Positions 7,921-16,673 are shown, counted from the stretch's first letter. The stretch is 41,072 nt of DNA from Patescibacteria group bacterium (GCA_023484045.1 JAMDAA010000007.1:1-41072); one strand, 5' to 3'. The notes: generated by a model not told the origin, from the sequence alone. Made by a program: numbers and translations.

Positions 7921-8601
7921 ATGAACCCGCTCACACAAAAACTGGAAAAGTTTTTTTCAAAATACAAATCGATTAATTATAAAAAGGGTGAAGTAATATT
8001 ACGTCCCGAAGATATCCCTCTTGGCGTTTTTTACATAAAATCAGGATATGTTAAATTATATTCTGTTTCAGACGAAGGAAACGAACTCACGTTAAATATT
8101 TTTAAACCTCATACTTATTTTTCGATGATGTGGACAATTAGCGATATCAAAAACTCTTTATTTTTCGAAGCAATGACAAATACAGAACTGCTACGCGCTC
8201 CTAAAGAAGATGTGGTAAAATTTTTAAAAAGCGAGCCTGAGATTCTTTTTGATTTAACAAGAAGGCTTTTAATCGGGCTCGACGCAATATTAACGAGAAT
8301 GGATTATTTGCTTCTCGGAGATGCCCGCAGCAGAGTAATGTCGACCGTTCTGTCGCTTATTGAACGCTTTGGAATAAAAGAAAAAGATGAAATCATTTTA
8401 GAAATACCACTTACCCACAAAGACATATCAAACCTAGCCGGATTAACGCGCGAAACAACAAGCATCGAACTTAAAAAATTAAGCGACAAAGGCATTATCA
8501 TTAATAAAAACCGACAACTGATCGTAAAAAATATAGCAAAACTCAGAGAAGAGTCTTTAATTTATAAAGAGGGCGAAGAATCCGCGGATTACCCCTTATA
8601 A
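7921..8601 (+). CDS. Crp/Fnr-family transcriptional regulator
   Basis: Residues about 1-125 form a cyclic-nucleotide-binding-like beta barrel (GEVILRPEDIPLGVFYIKSGYVKLY). A dimerisation helix follows near 125-150. A winged helix-turn-helix lies near 160-205 with LTHKDISNLAGLTRETTSIELKKL. In the recognition helix the Arg-Glu pair of CRP/FNR is kept, but the second basic residue is Ile. No Cys cluster for an Fe-S centre is seen at the N-terminus, so it is not a classical FNR. A possible target with TGAT-N4-ATCA is at 2948-2975. It has no own -10 box and is read with the MazG-like gene. Confidence 0.9.
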   Translation: MNPLTQKLEKFFSKYKSINYKKGEVILRPEDIPLGVFYIKSGYVKLYSVSDEGNELTLNIFKPHTYFSMMWTISDIKNSLFFEAMTNTELLRAPKEDVVKFLKSEPEILFDLTRRLLIGLDAILTRMDYLLLGDARSRVMSTVLSLIERFGIKEKDEIILEIPLTHKDISNLAGLTRETTSIELKKLSDKGIIINKNRQLIVKNIAKLREESLIYKEGEESADYPL

Positions 8602-8631
8602 TTTTCTACTTGTTGTCGTTACGGAATTAAG

Positions 8632-9348
8632 TCAATTTGTGCCGAAACGGATCCGTATCGCCCCGATAAATGATATTAGCAATTCCTTGGTGTTCGCGTT
8701 TGATTGACCGTATTTTCGATCTGTAAAAGTCGTCGGTATTTCTTTAATCGTAAATTTTGCACGTTTAAGTTTATAAGCCATTTCCGAAAGAGCGATAAAA
8801 CCTTTTTCTCTAAGAGAAAAACGTAAAAGTTTTTCTACTGCACGGCGGGAATACAATCTAAATCCGTTTGTATAATCGCTTATATTAATCCCAAGCCATA
8901 ATTTTAGAAATATATTTATGATTTTACTTTGAATAATTCGGCGCATCGGCCACTTAATAATTCTACTTTCTTTAAGATACCTTGAACCAATGATTAAATC
9001 CGCCGTATTTTTTTCTTTGATAAATAAATTGATTTCTTCGGGTCTATGAGCTAAATCAGCATCCATTTCGATAAAATATTTAATTTTTTTGTTTAACAAC
9101 AATGCTCTCATTCCGTCCCGCACCGCACTTCCTCTTCCGCTTTTTTTATTTCGATAAAGGATATATAATTTTTTTTTCTTAAATAACCGCTCTAATAATT
9201 TCAGCTCCTTCTTTTCTTTTTGACTAGAATCGTCAACGACAAAAACAGATATTCCGGGATATAATTCATATATTTTTAATAAAAGTATTCGTAAGTTTTT
9301 ACTTTCGTTATATGCAGGTATTACAACACCAACATCATTAAAAATCAT
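8632..9348 (-). CDS. GT2-family glycosyltransferase (dolichyl-phosphate mannosyltransferase-like)
   Basis: This GT-A fold enzyme has the nucleotide-sugar sites VVDD at residues 37-40 and DAD at 96-98. RGSAVRDGMR and TNGFRLYSRRAVEKLL are typical of DPM1-like transferases that charge a polyprenyl phosphate with a sugar. At 238 residues it lacks a C-terminal membrane domain. It lies 13 bases downstream of the PLP-enzyme gene on the same strand, so both probably serve surface-glycan synthesis. Confidence 0.88.
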   Translation of the reverse strand: MIFNDVGVVIPAYNESKNLRILLLKIYELYPGISVFVVDDSSQKEKKELKLLERLFKKKKLYILYRNKKSGRGSAVRDGMRALLLNKKIKYFIEMDADLAHRPEEINLFIKEKNTADLIIGSRYLKESRIIKWPMRRIIQSKIINIFLKLWLGINISDYTNGFRLYSRRAVEKLLRFSLREKGFIALSEMAYKLKRAKFTIKEIPTTFTDRKYGQSNANTKELLISFIGAIRIRFGTN

Positions 9349-9361
9349 AAATAGAACAAGA

Positions 9362-10540
9362 TTATTTAGACAGAATTGAAATAACTTCTTTTTTTTCTTT
9401 TATTGTTAATTCCGGATTATTGCCAAAATAAAATCCCTGATCGTGAATAAATGATGCTATCGGACTTTTAGAAAATTTTTTGGATCCAAAATATTTTTTA
9501 AAAAATGGCTGCTCTACAATGCTTCCACCGACGATCGGACGAATCTCTAATTTATTCCGACATCTTTTAACTAGATTCTCCCGTATTTTTTTAGTTTTAC
9601 AAACAATCGGAAAAGAAAAATTTGAAATTAAATCTATATGATCATATGAAACCGGATAATACAAATCGTTTTTTTTATAAAGGCTGTTTGCAAAATAGTT
9701 AAAATTATCACTGCGTTTAGAAACTATTTTATCGAGATATTTTAATTGCATCCTACCGAGAAATCCGACAATCTCCGTCGGTCGCAAATTATATCCCAAA
9801 TCATAAAATATATATCTGGAATCAAACATCGAATTCACCTGAAATTTTTTCCTGATGTTAGACCGCATCATATAGGTCAAATTTCGATCCCATCCGTGCG
9901 CCCGTACTAAAGAGAGCATCACGGCGAGCTCTTCGTCGTCTGTACACACTGCCCCTCCCTCGATTGTCGACATATGATGACCGACATAAAACGAAAATGT
10001 GCTTGCGTACCCAAAATTACCCAATTTTTTTCCTTTATATACCGTACCGAGCGATTCACAAGTATCTTCAATAAGAATAATTTTATGCTTTACACAGGTA
10101 CTAATGATCTCATCTATGTTTCCGCAAAACCCAAGAAGATGCGTAATAAAAATTGCCTTAATCGGATATTGGCGCAACATTTCCGCAAATGATTTATTTG
10201 AAATATTAAGAGTACTCAGATCTACATCGATTGGAATTGGCGTTAAACCCAATTGAATCATCGGCATAACATTAGTCGACCATGTAATCGCGGAAAATCC
10301 GATCATATCGTTTTTTTTAACCTTTCCCATATTTATCAGCGCCTGAATAATTGCTAAATTAGCTGAACTTCCACTGTTAAGAAGAATGCAATATTTCCTT
10401 CCCTGCCATTTAGCGAAATCATTTTGAAAACGGATGCACTGTTCTCCAAAACTTAATTGACGCGCCCGCTTTAAGAATGAGTTAAGTTGAGAAATAGTCC
10501 TTTTTTCTTTATAAAATGTAGATTTTATTAACTTAATCAT
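9362..10540 (-). CDS. DegT/DnrJ-family PLP/PMP enzyme, His in place of catalytic Lys (sugar 3-dehydratase type)
   Basis: The fold is that of sugar aminotransferases: LLNSGSSANL at 53-62, IEDTCESLGT at 157-166, and SFYVGHHMSTIEGGAV at 183-198. The Schiff-base lysine of true aminotransferases would be residue 188, which is His here. The same exchange is established for ColD (GDP-4-keto-6-deoxymannose 3-dehydratase) and RfbH/E1, which use PMP to remove the C3 hydroxyl. A 3-deoxysugar dehydratase is therefore more likely than an aminotransferase. The 392-residue length is near ColD's. It is followed by a GT2 gene 13 bases on. A weak TAGAAA box lies six bases before ATG. Confidence 0.85.
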   Translation of the reverse strand: MIKLIKSTFYKEKRTISQLNSFLKRARQLSFGEQCIRFQNDFAKWQGRKYCILLNSGSSANLAIIQALINMGKVKKNDMIGFSAITWSTNVMPMIQLGLTPIPIDVDLSTLNISNKSFAEMLRQYPIKAIFITHLLGFCGNIDEIISTCVKHKIILIEDTCESLGTVYKGKKLGNFGYASTFSFYVGHHMSTIEGGAVCTDDEELAVMLSLVRAHGWDRNLTYMMRSNIRKKFQVNSMFDSRYIFYDLGYNLRPTEIVGFLGRMQLKYLDKIVSKRSDNFNYFANSLYKKNDLYYPVSYDHIDLISNFSFPIVCKTKKIRENLVKRCRNKLEIRPIVGGSIVEQPFFKKYFGSKKFSKSPIASFIHDQGFYFGNNPELTIKEKKEVISILSK

Positions 10541-10668
10541 GACTACTTTCTAATATCAACAAATTTGATAACACTTATTACGATTTAAGTCAAATATCTT
10601 ATTTAATCACAGCCAAAAAAATACAACCCATCTTTTTTAAGGATATTTCTATATTAGACTAACAAAAA

Positions 10669-10761
10669 TTATCTTGCCTGATTTTGCTGACCATTTCCTC
10701 CCCTAGGAATAGGGTTTAATTGGATATTTTGCGCTCGTCTTCTACTACGAGAATTTTTCAT
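10669..10761 (-). CDS. Candidate small basic protein, 30 residues
   Basis: An ATG-to-TAA frame on the minus strand gives a 30-residue protein. It begins MKNSRSRRRAQN, has a PRGG segment, and ends in a Gln/Asn-rich NGQQNQAR tail. Upstream on the same strand TATAAT (10770-10775) lies eight bases from the ATG, and the overlapping TAATAT lies six bases from it, which is the spacing of leaderless genes in this window. The Arg cluster suggests RNA or ribosome contact. No family is recognised. It is supported by promoter position rather than similarity. Confidence 0.45.
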   Translation of the reverse strand: MKNSRSRRRAQNIQLNPIPRGGNGQQNQAR

Positions 10762-10833
10762 GGCCGTATATTATAGCAGAAACCTGAAAACCAGCTGAAA
10801 GATTCCAGTAAAATTTTTGGTATTTAAATTTAG

Positions 10834-10839
10834 TATAAT
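10834..10839 (+). promoter_or_regulatory. -10 box, leaderless start of DUF5674 gene
   Basis: TATAAT ends six bases before ATG 10846. TAG instead of TGN precedes it. Confidence 0.7.
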
Positions 10840-10845
10840 GCAAGC

Positions 10846-11175
10846 ATGCTTCTGATTATTAAAAAAAGAGCGACTAAAAAAGATGTGCAAAAAATAGCCG
10901 AGGACTTTGAGGGTTACATTAAGGTTGTGGTCGATGTTGAAAAGGGGATTTTAACAGGCGGAGGAGAACGTCATTTTGATGGCGAACAAAAACTTCTTAG
11001 AGAAGGATCAAAACAAGAAAATCTTTGGGGCGGAGGATTTGATTTGGAGACAAAAGAAATTGATTATAATTCGATTATAAATTTGCGTCCGAATCAAAAT
11101 AATCCGAGTCGCGATATTTTGTCAGAGAGAATCAGAAAAAAGTTTGATAAAATAGTTAAAAAATTATTGTTATGA
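10846..11175 (+). CDS. DUF5674 family protein
   Basis: The 109-residue product matches DUF5674, a small family common in CPR genomes. It has VVVDVEKGILTGGGERHFDGEQKLL, then GSKQENLWGGGF and a terminal SIINLRPNQNNPSRDI block; the I(N)xRPxQxNxSR stretch is the most conserved part. Function is unknown. Its stop overlaps the start of the next ORF by four bases (ATGA), so the two are translationally coupled. Confidence 0.8.
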   Translation: MLLIIKKRATKKDVQKIAEDFEGYIKVVVDVEKGILTGGGERHFDGEQKLLREGSKQENLWGGGFDLETKEIDYNSIINLRPNQNNPSRDILSERIRKKFDKIVKKLLL

Positions 11176-11480
11176 ATAATAAAGATAAAATTATGGACAT
11201 CGCGATGAATTTAAACCGAATCGGCAACTGGGCGGCAGATGATTATAAATTGAAACAAAAAAGAATAATAATATTCCTCGCTCAAACTTCTGATTATTTA
11301 AAATCTTTAAAGCAGTCTATCTTTTCTGATAATTTTAAAAAAACTTTTAATCATTTTATAAATGATTACAGGCAACTCGAAAAAGAAGGAAAACAAGGAC
11401 CCAAAGATGAATTGGCGTGGGCAGAAAAAATGATGACTTGGGGAAATATCCTCACCCATCGCGCAAAACTTCTAAAATAA
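11172..11480 (+). CDS. Hypothetical protein coupled to DUF5674 gene
   Basis: The 102-residue product appears mostly alpha-helical and charged, with LNRIGNWAADDYKLKQKRIIIFLAQTSDYL and EKMMTWGNILTHRAKLLK. I recognise no domain. It starts within the stop of the DUF5674 gene (ATGA overlap) and is probably made only with it. A helical protein partner of DUF5674 is the simplest reading, which is inference. A short terminator-like hairpin follows. Confidence 0.7.
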   Translation: MNNKDKIMDIAMNLNRIGNWAADDYKLKQKRIIIFLAQTSDYLKSLKQSIFSDNFKKTFNHFINDYRQLEKEGKQGPKDELAWAEKMMTWGNILTHRAKLLK

Positions 11481-11489
11481 TCTTAATTC

Positions 11490-11507
11490 TGCCAGTGGCA
11501 TTTTTTT
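11490..11507 (+). terminator. Weak intrinsic terminator after DUF5674 pair
   Basis: TGCC at 11490-11493 pairs with GGCA at 11497-11500, and seven T follow at 11501-11507. The stem is only 4 bp, so it is weak. Confidence 0.45.
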
Positions 11508-11538
11508 GAAATACTAGTCAAATAGGGGACTATATTGC

Positions 11539-13320
11539 TTATTTATACCCTTGCGCTTGTATATTGAATAGTTCAGCATATAATCCCTTTGCTTTCATTA
11601 ATTTTTCATGATTTCCTTCTTCAATAATATGACCATCGTCGATTACAAAAATTCTGTCTGCATTACGGACCGTTGAAAAACGATGAGAGATTATAATTAC
11701 CGTTTTGTCTTTTTGAAGAGATTGCACTTTTTGGAAAATTTCATATTCAGCCTTAGCATCTATCGCACTTGTCGGTTCATCAAGAATGAGTATTGGTGCA
11801 TTACGGAAAAATGCTCTTGCTAATGCTAACTTTTGCCATTGTCCACCCGATAAATCAATTCCTTTCTCGAACATTTTACCCACAACTTGGTCATATTTAT
11901 CTGGTAAAGTGTCCAAATATTTATCCGCTCCAGATTTCTCGATTGCTTCTTTTAAAAGTTCTTCTTCCTGCTTCTTTGTTAAATCCCCGAAATAAACATT
12001 TTCTTTAAAGGTAAATTGATACTTAATAAAATCTTGAAATAACGCTCCAATATGCTTATGCCATTCATCAAGGTCTACATCTTTTATATTGACCCCATTA
12101 ATCAATATTTCGCCTTCAGTAACATCGTAGAAACGGAGCAGTAATTTTATTAAAGTCGTTTTACCGGCTCCATTTTCTCCTACTAAGGCAACTTTCTCAC
12201 CACTTTGAATAGTTAAGTTGAAGTTTTTTAAAATTTCTCTATCAGTGCCAGGATATTTAAAGGCTACATCTTTGAATTCTATAATTGGGGGTCCTGGTTT
12301 GTTTGGAATAGCCACCGATTTAGAAGGTGAAGTAATGACTTTTTTTGTATCCAAGAAGTCAAAAAATTTATCAAGATATTTATTACGAGCTGCAATGCTG
12401 GAATAGTGATTTAGAATTTCTTCAGCGCTGAATGTAAGAGCTAAAGATTGTTGAAAAACAAGAGTAAATTGACCAATTTGCAAAGTCCCCTGTAGCACTT
12501 TCGATATGTTCAAGTATTGTGTATAAGCAAAAACACCAAACTGTAAAATTCTGGCTAATAAGATTTTTATTATCCACGGATCATTAGCTTTTGCGAATTC
12601 TGAATAGTAAGATTTTTGTTCCTTCTTTATTTTGCTTAGCAAAACTGGTCCGGTTTGAAAGATTATCGCTTCTTTGGATGTTGAGTCTGAGGATAATAAG
12701 TTTTTTATATACTGGGTGACTCTCGTAACCATCGATTTCTTCTCCACATAAAACGGCCAAGTCTTTTTTCTGAATCTATCCGATACTATGTATGATGGAA
12801 TCGTTGCGATAATAATTAATGGAGCAAAGAGCGGGAAAGTTACCGATACAACAATTGCTGCGGTTATGAATTTGAAAACTGCATCAATAAGACCAGTAAA
12901 CCTTAATAAGTGCATTTGTAAAGTTCCTTTTACTCCTTCAAGTTGAGCTATAAGACTTTGAAACTCCGGTTTTTCAAATGTGGCTGGGTCTAGTTCGGTA
13001 AGCTTCTTACTTACTTGAAGGTCAATAAAACCCTCCTGTTGAGTTTGTAAAAATGCTTCTCTAACGTCAAGAAAACTTTTTAAACCTAGCTTTACGAGTG
13101 AGGCCAACAAATAAATAGTTACAATCCACCCTATATCTAAGAAGGTTAAGTTTTTTACTTGCCCCAATAAGTCGAGAAGCTTTGCTAAAAGGAGAACTTG
13201 AATAAGAGGATAGAGAGTGCTTTCGTACAAGTTACTGAAAATAGCTAAAATCGAATAAAATCCGTTAGCTTGCCATGCTAGATTCAATGCTTTGAATCCA
13301 TAACTTAGAGTTTTTCTCAT
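11539..13320 (-). CDS. ABC exporter, fused membrane and ATPase domains
   Basis: Residues 1 to about 320 are a type I exporter membrane domain with several hydrophobic segments. The ATPase domain follows: Walker A GENGAGKT at 381-388, Q-loop at LFQD, signature LSGGQ near 490-494, and Walker B LILDEP at 511-516. A half-transporter of 593 residues should work as a homodimer, moving a lipid, peptide or drug out. No lipid-A pathway is in view, so I do not call it MsbA. The start lies at a leaderless -10 box. It is divergent from the HGSS-motif protein gene. Confidence 0.93.
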   Translation of the reverse strand: MRKTLSYGFKALNLAWQANGFYSILAIFSNLYESTLYPLIQVLLLAKLLDLLGQVKNLTFLDIGWIVTIYLLASLVKLGLKSFLDVREAFLQTQQEGFIDLQVSKKLTELDPATFEKPEFQSLIAQLEGVKGTLQMHLLRFTGLIDAVFKFITAAIVVSVTFPLFAPLIIIATIPSYIVSDRFRKKTWPFYVEKKSMVTRVTQYIKNLLSSDSTSKEAIIFQTGPVLLSKIKKEQKSYYSEFAKANDPWIIKILLARILQFGVFAYTQYLNISKVLQGTLQIGQFTLVFQQSLALTFSAEEILNHYSSIAARNKYLDKFFDFLDTKKVITSPSKSVAIPNKPGPPIIEFKDVAFKYPGTDREILKNFNLTIQSGEKVALVGENGAGKTTLIKLLLRFYDVTEGEILINGVNIKDVDLDEWHKHIGALFQDFIKYQFTFKENVYFGDLTKKQEEELLKEAIEKSGADKYLDTLPDKYDQVVGKMFEKGIDLSGGQWQKLALARAFFRNAPILILDEPTSAIDAKAEYEIFQKVQSLQKDKTVIIISHRFSTVRNADRIFVIDDGHIIEEGNHEKLMKAKGLYAELFNIQAQGYK

Positions 13321-13326
13321 AACACC

Positions 13327-13332
13327 AGTATA
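13327..13332 (-). promoter_or_regulatory. Extended -10 box, leaderless start of ABC exporter
   Basis: On the minus strand TGG-TATACT ends six bases before the ATG at 13320. Confidence 0.68.
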
Positions 13333-13414
13333 CCAATTAATTTTCTTCTATAACATTAAAAAGATACCTCAGCAAAACTATCAAGCCCTTATTTTAAATT
13401 TAAACACTTAGTAA

Positions 13415-13420
13415 TATAAT
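13415..13420 (+). promoter_or_regulatory. -10 box, leaderless start of gene 13427
   Basis: TATAAT ends six bases before ATG 13427. Confidence 0.7.
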
Positions 13421-13426
13421 TGTTTT

Positions 13427-13888
13427 ATGGAAGAAGCTGTTGCCGAGGTGGAAAAGAAAAATCCCGAAACTCCAGCACAACGCTTAGAACAATTTAAGAA
13501 AAGGGGATTCCTGTTTCATGGTTCGAGTAATAATTCTATAGATACTCTTGAACCAAAAAGCACATATGACCCTAAAACTCCCCGAAATACAGATACTGCT
13601 GTTTTCGCAACAGACAATATCGCATGGACTACAATTTTTGGAATTTATGGAGGGCACACTGAATGGTCTACTGATGTTGAAAATGGTATAGTTACTGCAA
13701 AAATTCCGATTAAAGATAGGGAATTAATCGAAAAAACCACAGGAACAGTTTATGTTTTACCAAAAGAACCATTTGACGAACAACATGGAGAACAATACAA
13801 AAGCCATAAGCCAGTAAAACCGACGGAAAAAGTGAGTGTTACTTTAAATGATTTTTATGAGTTAGGTGGTAGAATAGAATGGACATAG
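13427..13888 (+). CDS. Unknown protein with FLFHGSS motif, possibly ADP-ribosyltransferase/KptA-like
   Basis: The 153-residue protein has a charged N-terminal tail, then GFLFHGSSNNSIDTLEP (residues 32-48) and AVFATDNIAWTTIFGIYGG. A 'FLxHGSS...LEP...VFAT' order is seen in ADP-ribosyltransferase-fold proteins and RNA 2'-phosphotransferase relatives, where the His binds NAD. I cannot place a full His-Tyr-Glu triad, so the assignment is weak. It has its own leaderless promoter and faces away from the ABC exporter. The stop lies 7 bases from the convergent secA stop. Confidence 0.6.
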   Translation: MEEAVAEVEKKNPETPAQRLEQFKKRGFLFHGSSNNSIDTLEPKSTYDPKTPRNTDTAVFATDNIAWTTIFGIYGGHTEWSTDVENGIVTAKIPIKDRELIEKTTGTVYVLPKEPFDEQHGEQYKSHKPVKPTEKVSVTLNDFYELGGRIEWT

Positions 13889-13895
13889 TTTAGAA

Positions 13896-16613
13896 TTAAT
13901 TTGGATAATGACACTTCTTGTACTTCTTTCCACTTCCACACCAACACGGGTCATTGCGGCCGAGTTTGTGTTTTTGACCGGATTGATCATTTATTGATGA
14001 TCTATTGTTCACAACCGGCTTTTGTTTTTGCGGTTGATCATCCGACTCGCCCGCGGCTTTTGTAATAACATTCTTTGGAGCTTCAACATGCGGCGCTTGT
14101 TGGACTTGAATTTTGTAAATTCTATGGACTATTTCGTCGTCGATCGTACTAATTAATTGATCAAACATTTTAAATGCTTCATTTTTATATTCAACAAGCG
14201 GATCACGCTGACCATATCCCCGAAGACCAATTCCCTGTCGCAAATTTTCGATCGCGTCCAAATGGTCTGTCCACAAATTATCTATAACCGACAACATCAC
14301 AAACCGTTCAACCTCCCGCATTACTTCTTTTCCTAATTGTTCTTCGCGTTTTTCATAAATATCTTTTGCGATAGTCGTTAAAAATCCGATTCTACCTTCG
14401 ATACTCGACGTTTGTTCCATTTGTTTTGTGAGTTGAATTTGAGAATTTTGGTCAAAAGGAATAATTGTCGAGAATTCTTCTACGATCTTTTCTGGCAATG
14501 GTTCCTGGTTTTCTTGGATCGATTCCGCACTTTGAATATTAACTATGTTTGCGATCGAACCAGAAGCTTTTTCTAATATCTCATTTTTTAATACTGGATC
14601 TTTTTCATTTTCCCCGGCTTCGAGAATTTCTCTTCTATTTTTGTAAATAATTTCCCTTTGTTTGTTTAAAACATCATCGTATTCAACTAAATGTTTTCTG
14701 ATATCAAAATTAAATCCTTCGACTTTAACTTGGGCCTGTTCGATTGCGCGTGAAACAATTGGATGTTGCAAAGGTACGTCCTCGGGCATATTAAACCGCG
14801 TCATAAGCCCTGCGATTTTATCTCCGCCAAAAAGCCGCATAATCTCGTCGTCGAGTCCCACAAAAAATCGCGACTTTCCAGGATCTCCTTGTCTTCCCGA
14901 CCTTCCCCTAAGCTGGTTATCGATCCGCCGCGATTCATGACGCTCTGTTCCGATAACGTAAAGCCCACCAAGACTTTTTACTTCATTGTGTTTTTTCTCC
15001 CATTTCTTCCATTCCTCTGTTTCCCGTTTTTCTGTTCCGTCTTCAGATTTAGGACTGTCCCCACCTAAAATAATATCGACACCGCGTCCAGCCATGTTTG
15101 TCGCAACGGTTACGGCCCCTTTCTTTCCCGCCGCAGCGATAATCTCTGCCTCCCGAAGATGATTTTTAGCATTTAAAACTTCGTGTTTTATTCCGCGTCG
15201 TCTTAAAAGCTCAGAAATTATTTCATTTTTATTGATCGACGTAGTTCCGATTAACACAGGCTGGCCTTTTTTATACGCTTCTTCTATGTCGGAAGCAACA
15301 GCCGAAAGTTTCGCCCGCCCGGTTTTATAAATCGCATCCGATTCATCCTTTCTTATCATCGTCTTATTTGTCGGAATAACAACAACGTCGAGTTTATAAA
15401 TTTTATGGAATTCTTCTGCTTCTGTAACCGCAGTTCCGGTCATTCCCGCCAACTTTTCGTACATGCGGAAATAATTTTGCAGCGAAACTGTCGCCAAAGT
15501 TTTTGACTCGCGCTGAATCGTAACTCCTTCTTTTGCTTCGATCGCCTGATGAAGACCTTCGGAAAGTCTTCGCCCCTCCATAAGTCTTCCCGTAAATTCA
15601 TCCACTAAAATAACCTGATCGTCTTTAACGATATAATCTTTTTCTTTTGTGAACAAGGTCATCGCCTTAAGCGATGCCTCCAAATGATAGACTGTGTCAA
15701 AATCTTTTTCGTAAATGTTTTGGATCCCGTACATTTTTTCGATTTTTAAAATTCCGTGTTCTGTTAAATGCGCTGTTCTTAATTTTTCGTCGATTTTATA
15801 ATCAATATCCGGAGTAAGTTTTCTGACCAAATTTGCGTATTCAACATATTTTTGCGTCGGCTCTTCTTCCGGCGCAGAAATTATATGCGGAGTTCTTGCT
15901 TCATCGATTAACACCGAATCAACCTCATCGACGATCGCGTAATAAAACCCGCGCTGAACAACTTGAGAAATATTAGGCGCCATATTATCACGAAGGTAGT
16001 CAAAACCGAATTCCGAATTTATTCCGTAAACAATATCTGCTTTATACGCTTCTTTCCGCGTAATCGGTCTTAAATGCAAAAGCCTAAAATCCCAAGCGCT
16101 TTTTTCTTTATGATTCGGGTCGAATAAAAACGATTGCTCACTGATAATCGAAGAAACCGAAACACCGAGTAAATTAAAAACCTGTCCCATCCAACCAGCA
16201 TCCCTTCTTGCCAAATAATCATTGACAGTAACCAGGTGGACACTTTTTCCGGTTAAACTGTTTAAGTAAAGTGCGGGGACAGCAGATAAAGTTTTTCCTT
16301 CTCCAGTTTTTTGCTCGACGATTTTTCCGTTCGCCAATGTTATACCAGCCATTAATTGAACGTCAAAATGGCGTTGACCTATTGTTCTTCTTGCGGCTTC
16401 GCGAGCAAGGGCGAATGCCTCGGGCAAAATTAAATCCAAAGATTCCCCGTTTTTTATCCTTTCTTTAAGCTCTAAGGTTTTTTTCGAAAAATCTTTGTCT
16501 TTAAATTTTTTTATTTTTTCCTCAAAAGAATTTATTTCCAGAACAATCGGCTTAAGTTTTTGAATCTCTTTTTCATTAGAATCAAAAAACTTACTTATAA
16601 AGGGGAATTTCAT
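13896..16613 (-). CDS. secA: Preprotein translocase ATPase SecA
   Basis: SecA is the motor that pushes unfolded proteins through SecYEG at the inner face of the membrane. The 905-residue protein is full length. It has Walker A GEGKT at 104-108, the VTVNDYLARRDAGWMG segment, the DEVDSVLIDEARTPHIIS motif II, GTDxxx-like ATNMAGRGVDIILGG, and RQGDPGKSRFF. It ends with a C-terminal zinc finger CWCGSGKKYKKCH, the site that contacts SecB or ribosomes elsewhere. No SecB is in the window. The start is leaderless, from TAAAAT. Confidence 0.98.
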   Translation of the reverse strand: MKFPFISKFFDSNEKEIQKLKPIVLEINSFEEKIKKFKDKDFSKKTLELKERIKNGESLDLILPEAFALAREAARRTIGQRHFDVQLMAGITLANGKIVEQKTGEGKTLSAVPALYLNSLTGKSVHLVTVNDYLARRDAGWMGQVFNLLGVSVSSIISEQSFLFDPNHKEKSAWDFRLLHLRPITRKEAYKADIVYGINSEFGFDYLRDNMAPNISQVVQRGFYYAIVDEVDSVLIDEARTPHIISAPEEEPTQKYVEYANLVRKLTPDIDYKIDEKLRTAHLTEHGILKIEKMYGIQNIYEKDFDTVYHLEASLKAMTLFTKEKDYIVKDDQVILVDEFTGRLMEGRRLSEGLHQAIEAKEGVTIQRESKTLATVSLQNYFRMYEKLAGMTGTAVTEAEEFHKIYKLDVVVIPTNKTMIRKDESDAIYKTGRAKLSAVASDIEEAYKKGQPVLIGTTSINKNEIISELLRRRGIKHEVLNAKNHLREAEIIAAAGKKGAVTVATNMAGRGVDIILGGDSPKSEDGTEKRETEEWKKWEKKHNEVKSLGGLYVIGTERHESRRIDNQLRGRSGRQGDPGKSRFFVGLDDEIMRLFGGDKIAGLMTRFNMPEDVPLQHPIVSRAIEQAQVKVEGFNFDIRKHLVEYDDVLNKQREIIYKNRREILEAGENEKDPVLKNEILEKASGSIANIVNIQSAESIQENQEPLPEKIVEEFSTIIPFDQNSQIQLTKQMEQTSSIEGRIGFLTTIAKDIYEKREEQLGKEVMREVERFVMLSVIDNLWTDHLDAIENLRQGIGLRGYGQRDPLVEYKNEAFKMFDQLISTIDDEIVHRIYKIQVQQAPHVEAPKNVITKAAGESDDQPQKQKPVVNNRSSINDQSGQKHKLGRNDPCWCGSGKKYKKCHYPN

Positions 16614-16619
16614 CCCTTA

Positions 16620-16625
16620 ATTTTA
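16620..16625 (-). promoter_or_regulatory. Extended -10 box, leaderless start of secA
   Basis: On the minus strand TGG-TAAAAT ends six bases before the ATG at 16613. Confidence 0.7.
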
Positions 16626-16641
16626 CCATAATTCTCTCTTT

Positions 16642-16673
16642 AAAAAAATCCCGCACCATAATATTGGTGCGGG
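16642..16673 (-). terminator. Strong intrinsic terminator
   Basis: A 9-bp stem (CCCGCACCA at 16650-16658 with TGGTGCGGG at 16665-16673, 6-base loop) is followed on the minus strand by seven U (16642-16648). It ends a minus-strand transcript that carries the poly-lysine ORF and isolates it from secA. Confidence 0.88.

Larger units (their letters stand above)
10541..10845. other. Intergenic region of about 300 bases
   Basis: Between the divergent dehydratase and DUF5674 genes I see only the small minus-strand ORF at 10669-10761, with a -10 box upstream of it, and the -10 box of the DUF5674 gene. The segment 10541-10668 is AT-rich and shows no convincing gene or terminator. Confidence 0.5.

Noticed and set aside
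7921-8601. Classical oxygen-sensing FNR
   Set aside because: The N-terminal Cys cluster needed for the Fe-S centre is absent, so only Crp/Fnr family membership is claimed.
11539-13320. Lipid A exporter MsbA
   Set aside because: Exporter architecture alone does not define MsbA, and no lipid A genes are visible. The general name is kept.
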